This document shows positions 35,557 through 43,879 of a stretch of 64,000 nucleotides of DNA, piece by piece. Position 1 is the stretch's first letter. Each line of letters begins with the position of its first letter. The notes beneath the pieces are model-generated. The model had not been told where the DNA came from and did not search any database. It was given only the letters and a program-made list of their open reading frames with translations. The position numbers and the translations under genes are program-made. Source of the DNA: Streptomyces fodineus (GTDB taxonomy: Bacteria > Actinomycetota > Actinomycetes > Streptomycetales > Streptomycetaceae); assembly GCF_001735805.1 (NCBI RefSeq), contig NZ_CP017248.1:248001-312000 (forward strand), read 5' to 3'.

Positions 35557-35579
35557 CGAAAGACATAGAGGCACCCCCC

Positions 35580-36040
35580 CGGATGCGCCGGGATTCCGCT
35601 TGGACGCCAGGCCGCCGAACAGGTGAGGACTCGCAGCTGGTCGACCAGACCCGGCTGTGAAAGGCGAGCAGTGCCCAGGGCAATGGGGCGAACGGACCAC
35701 GGGGAGGGACCAGCAGACGGCTATGGAGGAAGTGCCCGAACCCGCCAAGCACCACGAACATAGCCATCAACTCGCGCTCATGCGGGCCAGGAAGGCGCAG
35801 GCGGGAAAGACGGGCGCAGCCGAGCCGGCGCAAACGTTTTGGTGATGGCGATATCTGCATCTCCCCACCAGGTGCTCGGGCCGGCCCGAGAGCTGCCCGG
35901 CTTGTCTTCCCGGCAGAGCCGCGCTGTCCTGCACGGTGAGGCCAGGCATTCGGCTGCCCCCCATGCACCGGCGGAAGTTGGTGGCGTCCCGCGGGTGTGC
36001 GGGCCGCCCCGGCAACGGGCCCGCCCCGGTGAACCGCCGG
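35580..36040. other. Spacer right of the IS110 pair
   Basis: A short plus-strand frame (35657-35845; EEVPEPAKHHEHSHQLALMR then ARKAQAGKTGAAEP) has protein-like composition. It has no clear ribosome site or family. Nothing else is recognisable. Confidence 0.3.
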
Positions 36041-36790
36041 TCAGGCGGCCTGGCCGGTGGGCATGATGGTGACCTGCTGGAGGTTCACCCGCGGCGGCAG
36101 CGTGGCAATGAAGCCAACGGTCTCTGCGATGTCCTGCGCCGTGAGCCACTCCATGGTCTGCCTGGAGCCCGCCAGCCAGTTGCGGGCGCCAGGGTCAGTG
36201 ACATGGCTCTGCAACTCGGTGCCGACGATGCCCGGCTCGATCGCCGAGACGCGCACGTTCTTCGCGCCCAGCTCGGCCCGCAGGTGACGGGAGAGATGGG
36301 TGACCTACGCCTTCGTGCCTGAGTAGACCGCGAAGTTCGGGAAGATGTTCTGCGCCGCGATCGACGAAGTGTTGATCAGGTCGGCCACACCGCGCTCGGC
36401 AGCGCCCTTGACCAACTGCGGGGTGAACGCGCCGATCGCATTCATCAAACCGGTGATGTTCAGGTCGATCTGATGCTGCCACTGGCCCGTCGCCAGCTCC
36501 TCGATCGGAGCGGGCAGCATGACGCCGGCGTTGTTCAGGAGCAGGTCGGCGCCGCCGAATTCGGCCTCCACCCGGTCAGCGGCGCGCTGCAGAGCGGCGG
36601 CGTCGGTTACGTCAGCAGCCATCGCCACCGCGCCACCGTCATTCTTCTCGATGCGGGCGACGAGGTCCGCCAGCCGGTCGGCACGCCGCGCCAGGACGAC
36701 GACGCGGGCACCCAGAAGCGCCAGTTTCTCGGCGGAGGCCTCACCGATGCCACTGGAGGCGCCGGTGACGACCGCGACGCGACCGGCCAG
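36041..36790 (-). pseudogene. Short-chain dehydrogenase (SDR) with one nonsense codon
   Basis: The frame begins at a fusion point near 36790 and reads AGRVAVVTGASSGIGEASAE, the NAD(P) glycine motif. It continues VAMAADVTDAAALQRAADRV, LLLNNAGVMLPAPIEELATG, and the catalytic YSGTK. Two codons after SGTK, a TAG at 36307-36305 stops translation. The same frame continues VTHLSRHLRAELGAKNVRVS and AIEPGIVGTELQSHVTDPGA to the natural end at 36041. The original start codon is lost because transposase DNA abuts the first strand. It is a formerly complete NAD(P)-dependent oxidoreductase, now dead. Confidence 0.85.
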
Positions 36791-36794
36791 GGGC

Positions 36795-36866
36795 CCGGCG
36801 AACCCGAGCGGAGGTGAGCCGGCCGGGCTCGGCCGGCTTCTCCCAAGGACAGCGGAGATCCGCAGC
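36795..36866 (-). pseudogene. Scrap of FDLEHTF-type transposase C-terminus
   Basis: The minus-strand frame reads AADLRCPWEKPAEPGRLTSA then RVRR. This matches LAADLRRPWEKPAKPGPLTP / ARVRRGFRNLR in the remnant at 4345-4912. It is only 24 codons long and is fused on its left side to the SDR gene. Confidence 0.55.
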
Positions 36867-36944
36867 CGAGGCCGGGCAAGGCGAAGTCGGGTGCGGGCGC
36901 AGACAACCAGCCATGTCCACCGCTCTGCCGCCGCGGGCGCGGGG

Positions 36945-37101
36945 GAACTTCGGGCAGTTGCGCCAGTAGGAGCCGCACTTCACCGGTGGCGCGGGTGATG
37001 GTGGGACAGTCCACCCCGAACCAGCAGGCCAGCACGTTATGAGTGATGTCATGGCGCAGATTCACCAGCGCGGCCAGCAACCGGGCCAGATCAATTGTCA
37101 A
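36945..37101 (-). pseudogene. N-terminal scrap of an IS5-group transposase
   Basis: The frame from the ATG at 37101 reads TIDLARLLAALVNLRHDITH then NVLACWFGVDCPTITRATGE and VRLLLAQLPEV. This is the helix-turn-helix region at the start of DDE_Tnp_4-type transposases. The catalytic part is missing and is replaced by the scrap at 36795-36866. Confidence 0.6.
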
Positions 37102-37116
37102 TGGTTGGGGATCAGT

Positions 37117-37290
37117 TCACCCTTCTTGATCTCCGTTCGGATAGGCCGGCCTCCGGCTGCGTAGACGCCTGATCTCCGCGATGAGCCGAGGGACAGCTTC
37201 CCGGGCGGCAGCGATGAACTGCACGTTCTCGTCCCACCACTCGTCAACGGTGTCGACGTAGCGAGGGCGCTGGATCAGAGTCGCGGCCAT
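37117..37290 (-). CDS. Small protein (57 aa), possibly C-terminal fragment
   Basis: A short complete frame from the ATG at 37290-37288 reads MAATLIQRPRYVDTVDEWWD then ENVQFIAAAREAVPRLIAEI and RRLRSRRPAYPNGDQEG. The part FIAAAREAVPRLIAEIRRL resembles the end of a family of small, helical actinobacterial proteins of unknown function. The piece could be a fragment placed behind a chance start. It lies directly before the TetR gene in the same direction, separated by 48 bases from its stop. Confidence is low. Confidence 0.35.
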   Translation of the reverse strand: MAATLIQRPRYVDTVDEWWDENVQFIAAAREAVPRLIAEIRRLRSRRPAYPNGDQEG

Positions 37291-37338
37291 GATCTCGCGA
37301 TGGCCGAGCTTCCGGAGGGGCCGTGTCCGTCGTGCCCC

Positions 37339-37920
37339 TCAGCGGGTCATCAGCACCTCGAGTGCCTCGTTGAGATATGTGTGGAACTCCCCGTCTTCCT
37401 CTGGGGGCAGCATCGAGGGCACCGCGTGGCCGAGTTGGGCGTGGCCCAGGTAGACGGTGTATGCGAGCAGTCCGCGCCGGCGGGCCTCCGGTTCGGGGAA
37501 GCCGAGGTCGGCGAAGAGCTGGGCGAGGTATGCCACCCTGCGCTCGGTCACCCGGCGCAGGGCCGCCGCGACCTGGGGTTGCGTCGCGGTGGCGAGCAAT
37601 GCGACCTCGAGCGGGTCGGCCGTGGCCGACGTGATGGCTGCGGCGAAGAGCAGTTGGATCCGCTTCCTGGGGTCTGGTTCCGCTTCGACCTCGCTGATGG
37701 TGCCCTCGGTGTTGATCTGTGCCCAGCGGTCGAGAGCGGCCTCGATGAGCGCGTCACGGTTGGCGAAGTGCCAGTAGAAGCTGCCCTTGGTGGTGCCGAG
37801 CCGGGCCGCCAGGGGTTCCACCGCGACGGCCGCGATACCGCCCTCACCGATCGCGGTGAGCGCGGCGTCCGCCCAGTCCTGGGCGGTCAACCGAGGTTTC
37901 CTGTCCTGTCGTTGCGCCAT
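37339..37920 (-). CDS. TetR-family regulator controlling the divergent SRPBCC gene
   Basis: A 193-residue protein from the ATG at 37920; a second ATG at 37926 is possible. The N-terminal TetR helix-turn-helix reads WADAALTAIGEGGIAAVAVE then PLAARLGTTKGSFYWHFANR and DALIEAALDRWAQ. The C-terminal helices form the ligand pocket, as in TetR_C_6-like proteins. The start codon directly abuts a pair of palindromes, so the mRNA is probably leaderless or very short-leadered and autorepressed. It is divergent from the SRPBCC/DUF2867 gene at 37972 with only 51 bp between starts. Confidence 0.92.
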   Translation of the reverse strand: MAQRQDRKPRLTAQDWADAALTAIGEGGIAAVAVEPLAARLGTTKGSFYWHFANRDALIEAALDRWAQINTEGTISEVEAEPDPRKRIQLLFAAAITSATADPLEVALLATATQPQVAAALRRVTERRVAYLAQLFADLGFPEPEARRRGLLAYTVYLGHAQLGHAVPSMLPPEEDGEFHTYLNEALEVLMTR

Positions 37921-37922
37921 GA

Positions 37923-37962
37923 CCATACGCTACCGTATGGTCAACCATACGCTAGCGTATGG
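37923..37962. promoter_or_regulatory. Two TetR operators in a 51-bp divergent spacer
   Basis: Palindromes CCATACGCTACCGTATGG (37923-37940) and CCATACGCTAGCGTATGG (37945-37962) lie 22 bp apart centre to centre. The first touches the TetR start and the second touches the ribosome site of the divergent gene. One repressor could therefore close both genes. Confidence 0.8.
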
Positions 37963-37971
37963 AGGTAGGCG

Positions 37972-38904
37972 ATGACTGCGGTACGCAATGTCCACGAGCG
38001 TGTGATCGACGCCCCCGCGGCGGCTGTCGGCGCCCTGCTCGACCGTCTCTCCGCCGCGGACGACCCGATCTTCCCGACCCCGGCCTGGCCGCGTATGTGC
38101 CTCGACGGCCCACTCGCCGTGAGTGCGGACGGCGGTCACGGCCGGATCCGCTACCACGTCACGGCGTACGAACCAGGGCGTCGCGTCCGCTTCGACACCC
38201 CTCCGGGCGGCGGCCTCGACGGATACCACGAGCTGACGGTCGCACCGCTCGGTGCCGAACGCTGCTGTGTACGCCATGTTCTCGAGTGCGAAACGCGCGG
38301 CTTCTTCCGGCTCCAGTGGGCCTGCGTCATACGGCACATACACGACACAATGATCGAGGAGATCTTCGACAACATCGAGCGTGCGGCGGCTCACGGCGTT
38401 GCCCGCCCCATGCGCTGGTCACCGTGGGTGCGGCTGCTCCACCGGCTCGGCTGGGCCCGGCCCCAAGCCGTCGCCAGTCCGGCGGCGGCCCAGCTGATCC
38501 GCACGTCCCTCGACCGTACCGACTACGAGGACGCGTACCGGATGGAACTCCTGCCGGGCCTGCCGCGTGACCCAGCGGCCTGGACGGGCATCCTGCGCGA
38601 CGCCTTCCCGGTCCTCGCCCAAGCCGGCGGCGAACTGCTCCTGGACGTGAACACGGCGGGTCTGACGGCTCGCGCCTCGATCCTCATCGATGAGCGTTAC
38701 GTCACCCTCAGCACGGCCGTGAAGGTCGACGGCCTGCGAGCGCGCCTTTACTGGGGTGTGGTCAAGCGCGTACACCCCTTCATGGCCCGCAGCATGTTCC
38801 GGCGTACGCACCGCACGTTGGCGCTCGCAGCGCCCAGCGCCGGAGAACGGAGTCGGGCCGCCGCGCTCAGAGCGTCCGCCACTGGATCACCGAATGCGGG
38901 GTGA
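37972..38904 (+). CDS. SRPBCC/DUF2867-type protein
   Basis: A 310-residue protein with GGAGG six bases before the ATG. The N-terminal half has the START/SRPBCC lipid-binding pattern (IRYHVTAYEPGRRVRFDTPP, YHELTVAPLGAERCCVRHVL). The C-terminal half matches DUF2867: DYEDAYRMELLPGLPRDPAA, VKVDGLRARLYWGVVKRVHP and FMARSMFRRTHRTLA. Such two-part proteins are common targets of divergent TetR regulators in actinobacteria and are thought to bind hydrophobic ligands. Enzymatic activity is not established. Its promoter lies within the double operator at 37923-37962. Confidence 0.8.
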   Translation: MTAVRNVHERVIDAPAAAVGALLDRLSAADDPIFPTPAWPRMCLDGPLAVSADGGHGRIRYHVTAYEPGRRVRFDTPPGGGLDGYHELTVAPLGAERCCVRHVLECETRGFFRLQWACVIRHIHDTMIEEIFDNIERAAAHGVARPMRWSPWVRLLHRLGWARPQAVASPAAAQLIRTSLDRTDYEDAYRMELLPGLPRDPAAWTGILRDAFPVLAQAGGELLLDVNTAGLTARASILIDERYVTLSTAVKVDGLRARLYWGVVKRVHPFMARSMFRRTHRTLALAAPSAGERSRAAALRASATGSPNAG

Positions 38905-38997
38905 GCGGCTGCGGACGTACCGAGGGCCTGGGGTGGCTGCTTGCGCGAGTTCGTCGAGTTGGTCGAGTTCCCTCGCCGGCGGGGATTCCAGGGTGGT

Positions 38998-39375
38998 CAT
39001 CAAGCCGCGAGCTTCTCTCGTTCCACGAGCTGACCATTCTCGAATCTCACGCCCGCGCGGACCAGGGAGAACAGACGGGCTCCGGCGATCGCTCGCCAGC
39101 GGGCCTGGGCGGACTCGACGAGCTTGAACACCATCGCGAGGGCTGCGGCCGGGCTGCCGGCACCGCGGGTGACCTTGGTGCGGAGCTTGACCTGTGGAGA
39201 ACATGGACTCGATGGGGTTCGTGGTCCGCAGATGGATCCAGTGTGCGGCTGGGAAATCGTAGAACGCCAGCAGCTCCTCCTGGTCGCCGGCGATCTTCGC
39301 GACGGCCATGGGCCACTTGGCGCCGTAGGTCTTCTCGAACGCCTCGATCGCCTTCTCCGCGTGTGCGACCCCCAC
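38998..39375 (-). pseudogene. IS256-family transposase C-terminal remnant
   Basis: Minus-strand frames read AIEAFEKTYGAKWPMAVAKI then DQEELLAFYDFPAAHWIHLR and TTNPIESMFST. After a shift near 39195 they continue VKLRTKVTRGAGSPAAALAM, VFKLVESAQARWR and a stop at 39000. TTNPIES carries the catalytic Glu of this mutator-type group. It belongs to a different IS256 subgroup from the intact element at 13609-15034. The N-terminal two thirds are missing. Confidence 0.8.
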
Positions 39376-39474
39376 CACGCACAGCTCAACGAGCCATCCG
39401 GGTGCCGAGCCACCGCCAACCATGGAACCTCCTGGGAGCATCTGCCCCAAGAACTGGCAACGGCTCTGGGATGA

Positions 39475-39850
39475 CCTCATGACAACGTCAGGCCGAGTGG
39501 CATGGGGCCGACGTATGGCAGCAGTTGCACGAGGTCATGCTGGCGAAGCTGCGGGTGCCGGCGCCCTGGACTTCTCCCGCGCGGCGGTGGACTCTTCGCA
39601 CGTCAGAGCCTCATTGCGCCTGGTCCGTGACCTGGGCATCCGGCCACTGATCGCCCGCCTCAAACACCGAGCACGGCTCTGGCCTGGCCGCCCAGCGGCG
39701 GGTCGTCGAGCGTGCCTTCGCGCTCCTGCACCACTTTCGCCGCCTGCACATCCGCTGGGAGATACGCGACGACATCCATGAAGCTCTGCTCAGCCTCGGC
39801 TGCGCGCTGATCTGCCGGCGGCGGCCGACCGTCCCCCAATGCCGTCACTC
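39475..39850 (+). pseudogene. IS5-family transposase remnant with deletions
   Basis: Pieces in three frames give WQQLHEVMLAKLRVPA, then GALDFSRAAVDSSHVRA (first catalytic Asp) and GLAAQRRVVERAFALLHHFR (catalytic Glu). RLHIRWEIRDDIHEALLSLG follows. The central strand with the second Asp is deleted. It is a short, multiply shifted remnant ending just before the HAD gene. Confidence 0.7.
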
Positions 39851-39878
39851 ATAGGCGCTGTTGGTGTTCCCTGATAGT

Positions 39879-40610
39879 TCAAAGAGCCCCAACAGCGCCG
39901 GGGGATGTCGCCACAGTGATGTCCAGAGCCGGCGGACGGTCTGAGGCGACGGCGTTGCCGGAGGATCCGGACGCGAAGGCCAGGATGTGCGGGACTGCTT
40001 CGCGCAGGCTCTCGAAGTGGCGGTGCACGCCCTCCACTGCGGCAGCGGCGTTCACGCCCCACACCGTCATACCGGCACGCAGCCCGGACTGCACTCCGGA
40101 CGGAGCGTCCTCGATGACCAGGCAGTCTTCCGGCTCGGCCCCCAGTCGCGCAGCGGCCCGCAGATACGGAACGGGAGAGGGCTTGCCCTCCTCAACAGCG
40201 GCTGCGTCCACGATCAGGCCCGGCGCCGGCAGGCCCGTGCGCAGGAAACGGCCGCGTACCCGGTGCTCGTAGTTCGAGGTCACCAGTGCCCAGGAACCCG
40301 GCGGCAGGCCGCGCAACACCTCTGCCGCACCCTCGAAGGCCGCGTAGAGGCCGGACCGGACGTCCTCGTCCTCCAGCTCGTGCAGCGCGGACAGGCACTC
40401 GTGCGGATCGTGGGCCGCGGCGACCTGCGCGAAGGTTTCCGTGGGCCTGGTCCGCAGGGCCACCTGGTAGACCTCGTCCGGGTCCAGCCCGTAGCGCTCC
40501 GCCCACGCTCGCCACACCCGGCGCTGGTTGCCCACTGCGTCGATCAACGTGCCATCGACATCGAACAGAACGTACCTCGCGCGGCCGGGCTGCGCAGATT
40601 TGCTTGTCAC
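39879..40610 (-). CDS. HAD-superfamily phosphatase
   Basis: A 243-residue protein starts from the GTG at 40610. HAD motif I is VLFDVDGTLIDAV (Asp nucleophile and acid/base), motif II is the Thr of ALVTSNYE, motif III Lys lies in EEGKPSPVPYL, and motif IV is DCLVIEDAPSGVQSGLRAG. The helical cap between motifs I and II places it with the beta-phosphoglucomutase/GPP-type subgroup acting on sugar phosphates. It is cytosolic. It overlaps nothing and stands alone between IS debris and a GNAT gene. The exact substrate cannot be predicted. Confidence 0.9.
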   Translation of the reverse strand: MTSKSAQPGRARYVLFDVDGTLIDAVGNQRRVWRAWAERYGLDPDEVYQVALRTRPTETFAQVAAAHDPHECLSALHELEDEDVRSGLYAAFEGAAEVLRGLPPGSWALVTSNYEHRVRGRFLRTGLPAPGLIVDAAAVEEGKPSPVPYLRAAARLGAEPEDCLVIEDAPSGVQSGLRAGMTVWGVNAAAAVEGVHRHFESLREAVPHILAFASGSSGNAVASDRPPALDITVATSPGAVGAL

Positions 40611-40759
40611 ACACTGATCATGCCAGGCGCCGAGCAGCCAGTTCCGGGGCAGCTCTGGAAGCGTGTCTGCTGGCTGCGTGCCCCCTTGTCAGCCATGGCG
40701 TCTCGGTGACGCGGCAAAATGGAGTTGACCTCCGAGGTGTACTCGGGTCTTCTGCTGCG

Positions 40760-41200
40760 ATGTCTGACCTTCGCATCCAACAGCCGGACGACGACGTCAC
40801 GCTCAGGGACTGGCAGTACGTCCACAACACCATCATCCCTACGCACCTCCTGTCCATCGACGCGGTACGCGAGCGCGCACAACGCCATCACCTGGAGGTC
40901 GCGTACGTCGGTGACGTTCTCGTGGGTTGCAGCACGGTGCGCCCTCCGTCGGACGACACCATGACGGCCACGTTGATCGCCCGTGTGCTCGCTCCTCACC
41001 GCAGGCAGGGGTTCGGCGAGGATCTCTATGCTCGCGGGCTCAACCACGCACGGGAGTTGGGCGCCAAGGTGATCGAAACGGTGGTCCTGTCCTCCAACGA
41101 GGACGGTCTGCGGTTCGCATGCAAACACGGGTTCACCGAGATCGAGCGGTACCTGCTGCCCGGGGAAACCATTCCTTGGATCGATCTGCGCCTTTCCTGA
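40760..41200 (+). CDS. GNAT-family acetyltransferase
   Basis: A 146-residue protein from the ATG at 40760. It shows the GNAT core: VAYVGDVLVGCSTVRPPSDD, then ATLIARVLAPHRRQGFGEDL with the acetyl-CoA-binding RRQGFG. The family-typical AKVIETVVLSSNEDGLRFAC KHGFTEIER region follows, with one helix shift. It is complete and cytosolic. The start codon has no strong ribosome site, and the frame remains open far upstream only because of high GC. The acceptor substrate is unknown. Confidence 0.85.
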   Translation: MSDLRIQQPDDDVTLRDWQYVHNTIIPTHLLSIDAVRERAQRHHLEVAYVGDVLVGCSTVRPPSDDTMTATLIARVLAPHRRQGFGEDLYARGLNHARELGAKVIETVVLSSNEDGLRFACKHGFTEIERYLLPGETIPWIDLRLS

Positions 41201-41431
41201 TCCGAGTCGCCCGGGACTTGTTGCTCTGGGCATGGCGATCCTCGGGCAACTGGTCCCGGACGGACGACTTGCGGGAGCCGTTTCAGCGTGTCGACCCACT
41301 CCAGGGCGGCGTCGTTCAGAGCTTCCGTCCAGGTTGATTTGGGTTCAGATGGCTGATGCGGCTTCTGCGTTCGCGGCGCGGAACGACCGGAGCCAGGCGC
41401 GACTTCCGGGTGATCACGAGGTGTCGACGTC

Positions 41432-42545
41432 CTGACCACCACAACGGAAGACCGTGGCTGCCAGCTCATCATCGCCCTCCTGGCCGGCCTGAGCCGACTC
41501 ACCACCGCGTCACCGCCCGCCTCCGGCGAGCACCCCCGCCTGCTGCAGCGCCTGGCTGCCGTGCCCGACCCGCGTCGGTCTTCCGGCCGTCGTCATTCCC
41601 TGGTCTTCGTCCTGGCACTGGCTGCATGTGCCGTGCTCGCGGGCGCGAAGTCCCTGATTACGATCGCGGAATGGCCGCCGACAGGCCGCCAACCGTGCTC
41701 ACCGCGCTCGGCGGCCCCGTGCGCGAGCCGACCGGGCCAGTCGCCCCGGCCGAGGCCACCGTGCGCCGTCTCCTGCAACGCGTCGACGGCGACGCCCTCG
41801 ACGCCGCGATCGGCGGCCGGCGCGCCGATCGCGAGCACGAACCGACACGGGCCTGGGACCGGCAACGCCTCCGTGCGCTGGTCGTCGACGGCAAGACCGT
41901 CCTCGCCGCCGGCCGACCAGACGGCACCCAGGTCCGCCTCCTCGCCGCCATGACCGCAGGCAGCCAGCTCATCGTCCAGCGCGCGGTCAGCTCCAAGACC
42001 AACGAAATCCCAGCAGGCCCGCTACATCGCCGTGATCAAGGGCAATCGCCCCACCGCTTCAGCAGGAACTGAAGCAACTGCCGCGGCGGCAGGTGCCGCT
42101 TCAGGGCAAGACCCGCGCCACCGCACACGGCCGCGACGCGATTCGCCGGATCAAGACCTGCTCCGTCGCGCGCGGCCTCGACTTCCCCCACGCCGCCCGG
42201 GCCGTCCATGTCGTACGCCGCCGCCGGACCGTCACCATCGGCAAGGTCACCCTCGAGCGCGTCTACGGCGTGACCAGCCTCCGACCCCACCAGGCCAAGC
42301 CCGCCGACCTCGCCTCCTGGGTGCGCGGCCACTGGGGCATCGAGAACAAGATCCACCACCTGCGCGACGCCACGTTTGCTGAGGACACCTCACGCGTCCG
42401 CACAGGCACCGCACCCCGGGCGATGGCCAGCCTGCGCCACCTCGCCCTCGGCGCCCTCCGACACGCCGGCCACGACAACATCGCCGCCGGGTCCGCCACC
42501 ACGTCCGCGCCCCCGCCGTACGCTTGCCACCTTCGGCATCACGTG
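41432..42545 (+). pseudogene. ISAs1-family transposase, internally deleted
   Basis: Successive frames give HPRLLQRLAAVPDPRRSSGR and VLALAACAVLAGAKSLITIA. Next come TVRRLLQRVDGDALDAAIGG, ALVVDGKTVLAAGRPDGTQV and SKTNEIP, then directly QARYIAVIKGNRP. The block expected between NEIP and QARY (VITADALHTQ region) is deleted. The C-terminal part continues VYGVTSLRPHQAKPADLASW, VRGHWGIENKIHHLRDATFA and EDTSRVRTGTAPRAMASLRH, ending RTLATFGIT. It is a second, better preserved member of the family seen at 11560-12195. Confidence 0.85.
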
Positions 42546-42592
42546 ATCAAACCAGACCACTCTAACGACGCCGCCTTGGTGCACCGGGCTGC

Positions 42593-43539
42593 CTAACCCG
42601 CCAGCCGAGCAATGTCATCGGCGATTCCGCCCAAGGGCCCGACCGTGCCTATCGAGCGGAAACAGTCCCACAACTCGACCGCATGGTAGAGCCGGTAGAG
42701 GTCAAGCCGCTCGACGGCGTCGGCGGGAAGCGGCCCGTAGCCTTCGAACAGCGCGCTGCGTTCCGGCTCACCGCGGCCGAGGGAGTAGTAGTCGGTCTTG
42801 GCCAGGTCGATCAGCGGGTCGGCGGCGATCGCGTTCTCGACGTCAATCACGCCGCTCACCTCCCAGCCGCCCGGGCGCCGAGCGACGAGCACGTTGCCCT
42901 CATGCAGGTCATTGTGGCAGAGCACGGCGGTCCCGCAGTTGTCGAACAGCGCCCCGTCGCGCTCGACCCGCCGCGCGACCGCGTCGTGCAACCGGCCGTC
43001 GCCGCCCAGAACCTTGAACTCCGCGAGTTTCTTGGCGAACTGGTGCCGCATGTAGCTGCCATTATCGAAGCGCGGATCAAGGATGCGGTCGGTTACATAC
43101 CCGTAGGCCTCCTGGCCAATCTGGTGCACCGTGGCCAAGGCGGCGCCCATCTCCCGGTAGAACGATGGAATTCGTGCCGAGTTCATTTCCTTCGACGCCT
43201 CAGACAGCGGGCGCCCCTCGAGCAGGCTCAGGATCGTGACGGCCCGGCCCCAGGCCCTCCCCCCGGCGTGTGGTGCAGCACGCTCGGCACCGGCAGGGAT
43301 CCCAGGCTCGCGAGCATCTGATAGACGCGAACTTCCTTTGCCTGCTTCCACGCCCATTCGTGCGCATACACCTTGAAGATCGCGCTGTGGGCAGGATCAG
43401 CACAGCGCATCTCGCACACTGCGCTCAACTGGCCGCCCGTACGCGGCATCGCTTCGATCACCTCGGCGTCGGGGAACACCTCCCGCAGCAGCCCTTCGGC
43501 CCACACCATCCTAGGAGGCAACTGATCCGGTTGCGACAT
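42593..43539 (-). pseudogene. Aminoglycoside-phosphotransferase-fold kinase, single frameshift
   Basis: From the ATG at 43539 the N-lobe reads MVWAEGLLREVFPDAEVIEA then RTGGQLSAVCEMRCADPAHS and AIFKVYAHEWAWKQAKEVRV. The frame breaks in a G-rich run at about 43245-43265. A second frame gives AVTILSLLEGRPLSEASKEM, the catalytic loop AVLCHNDLHEGNVLVARRPG (Brenner motif HxDxxxxN) and the metal-binding VSGVIDVENAIAADPLIDLA. Everything needed for an APH-type phosphotransferase is present apart from the one-base shift. It would phosphorylate a small molecule with ATP. The shift may be real or a homopolymer error. Confidence 0.8.
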
Positions 43540-43639
43540 GCGTGGACCATATGCACCGAGATGCAACCCAGCAATCGGTTATCCCGCACTGCCCGCCGAC
43601 AGACCCGGGCCGGTCAGACTGCCGGAGCCGATGCTGGCT

Positions 43640-43830
43640 GGGGGTTTCTGTGCGCCACAGATGTGGGGCGGGAATCGGCGACCCCGGCGGGGGCACCCCT
43701 ACCCCTGCTCGCCACCTACGGTATCGCGTGATCAAACCGGACAGATCGCTCGAACGACGACGCCCGGTGGCATACCCACAACCTGAGCGCGGCCGCCGAG
43801 CGGCACGTCTCCCAGCACCACCGCAGCCTG
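43640..43830 (+). pseudogene. ISAs1 3'-end scrap and shared repeat
   Basis: The sequence LPLLATYGIA, stop, SNRTDRSNDDA parallels the end of the ISAs1 remnant (RTLATFGIT, stop, SNQTTLTT) at 42518-42570, including GTGATCAAACC just after the codon. At 43781-43826 follows a block similar to 4920-4966. Only the very end of an element survives. Confidence 0.45.
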
Positions 43831-43879
43831 CGCGTTCTGACATCGGCATCACCTCAACCCGAGTCCAATACCCTTCCGG

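Larger units (their letters stand above)
34092..35579 (+). mobile_element. IS110-family element, copy 2 of a head-to-tail pair
   Basis: This is a direct tandem copy of 32601-34091 with the same gene order and identical encoded transposase. It ends in seven C residues before unrelated sequence beginning GGATGCG. Left flank (before 32593) and right flank do not show an obvious target duplication. Confidence 0.85.

Noticed and set aside
38887..39480. 197-codon minus-strand frame as an intact gene
   Set aside because: It mixes one frame of an IS256 remnant with random sequence on both sides. The remnant itself is annotated instead.
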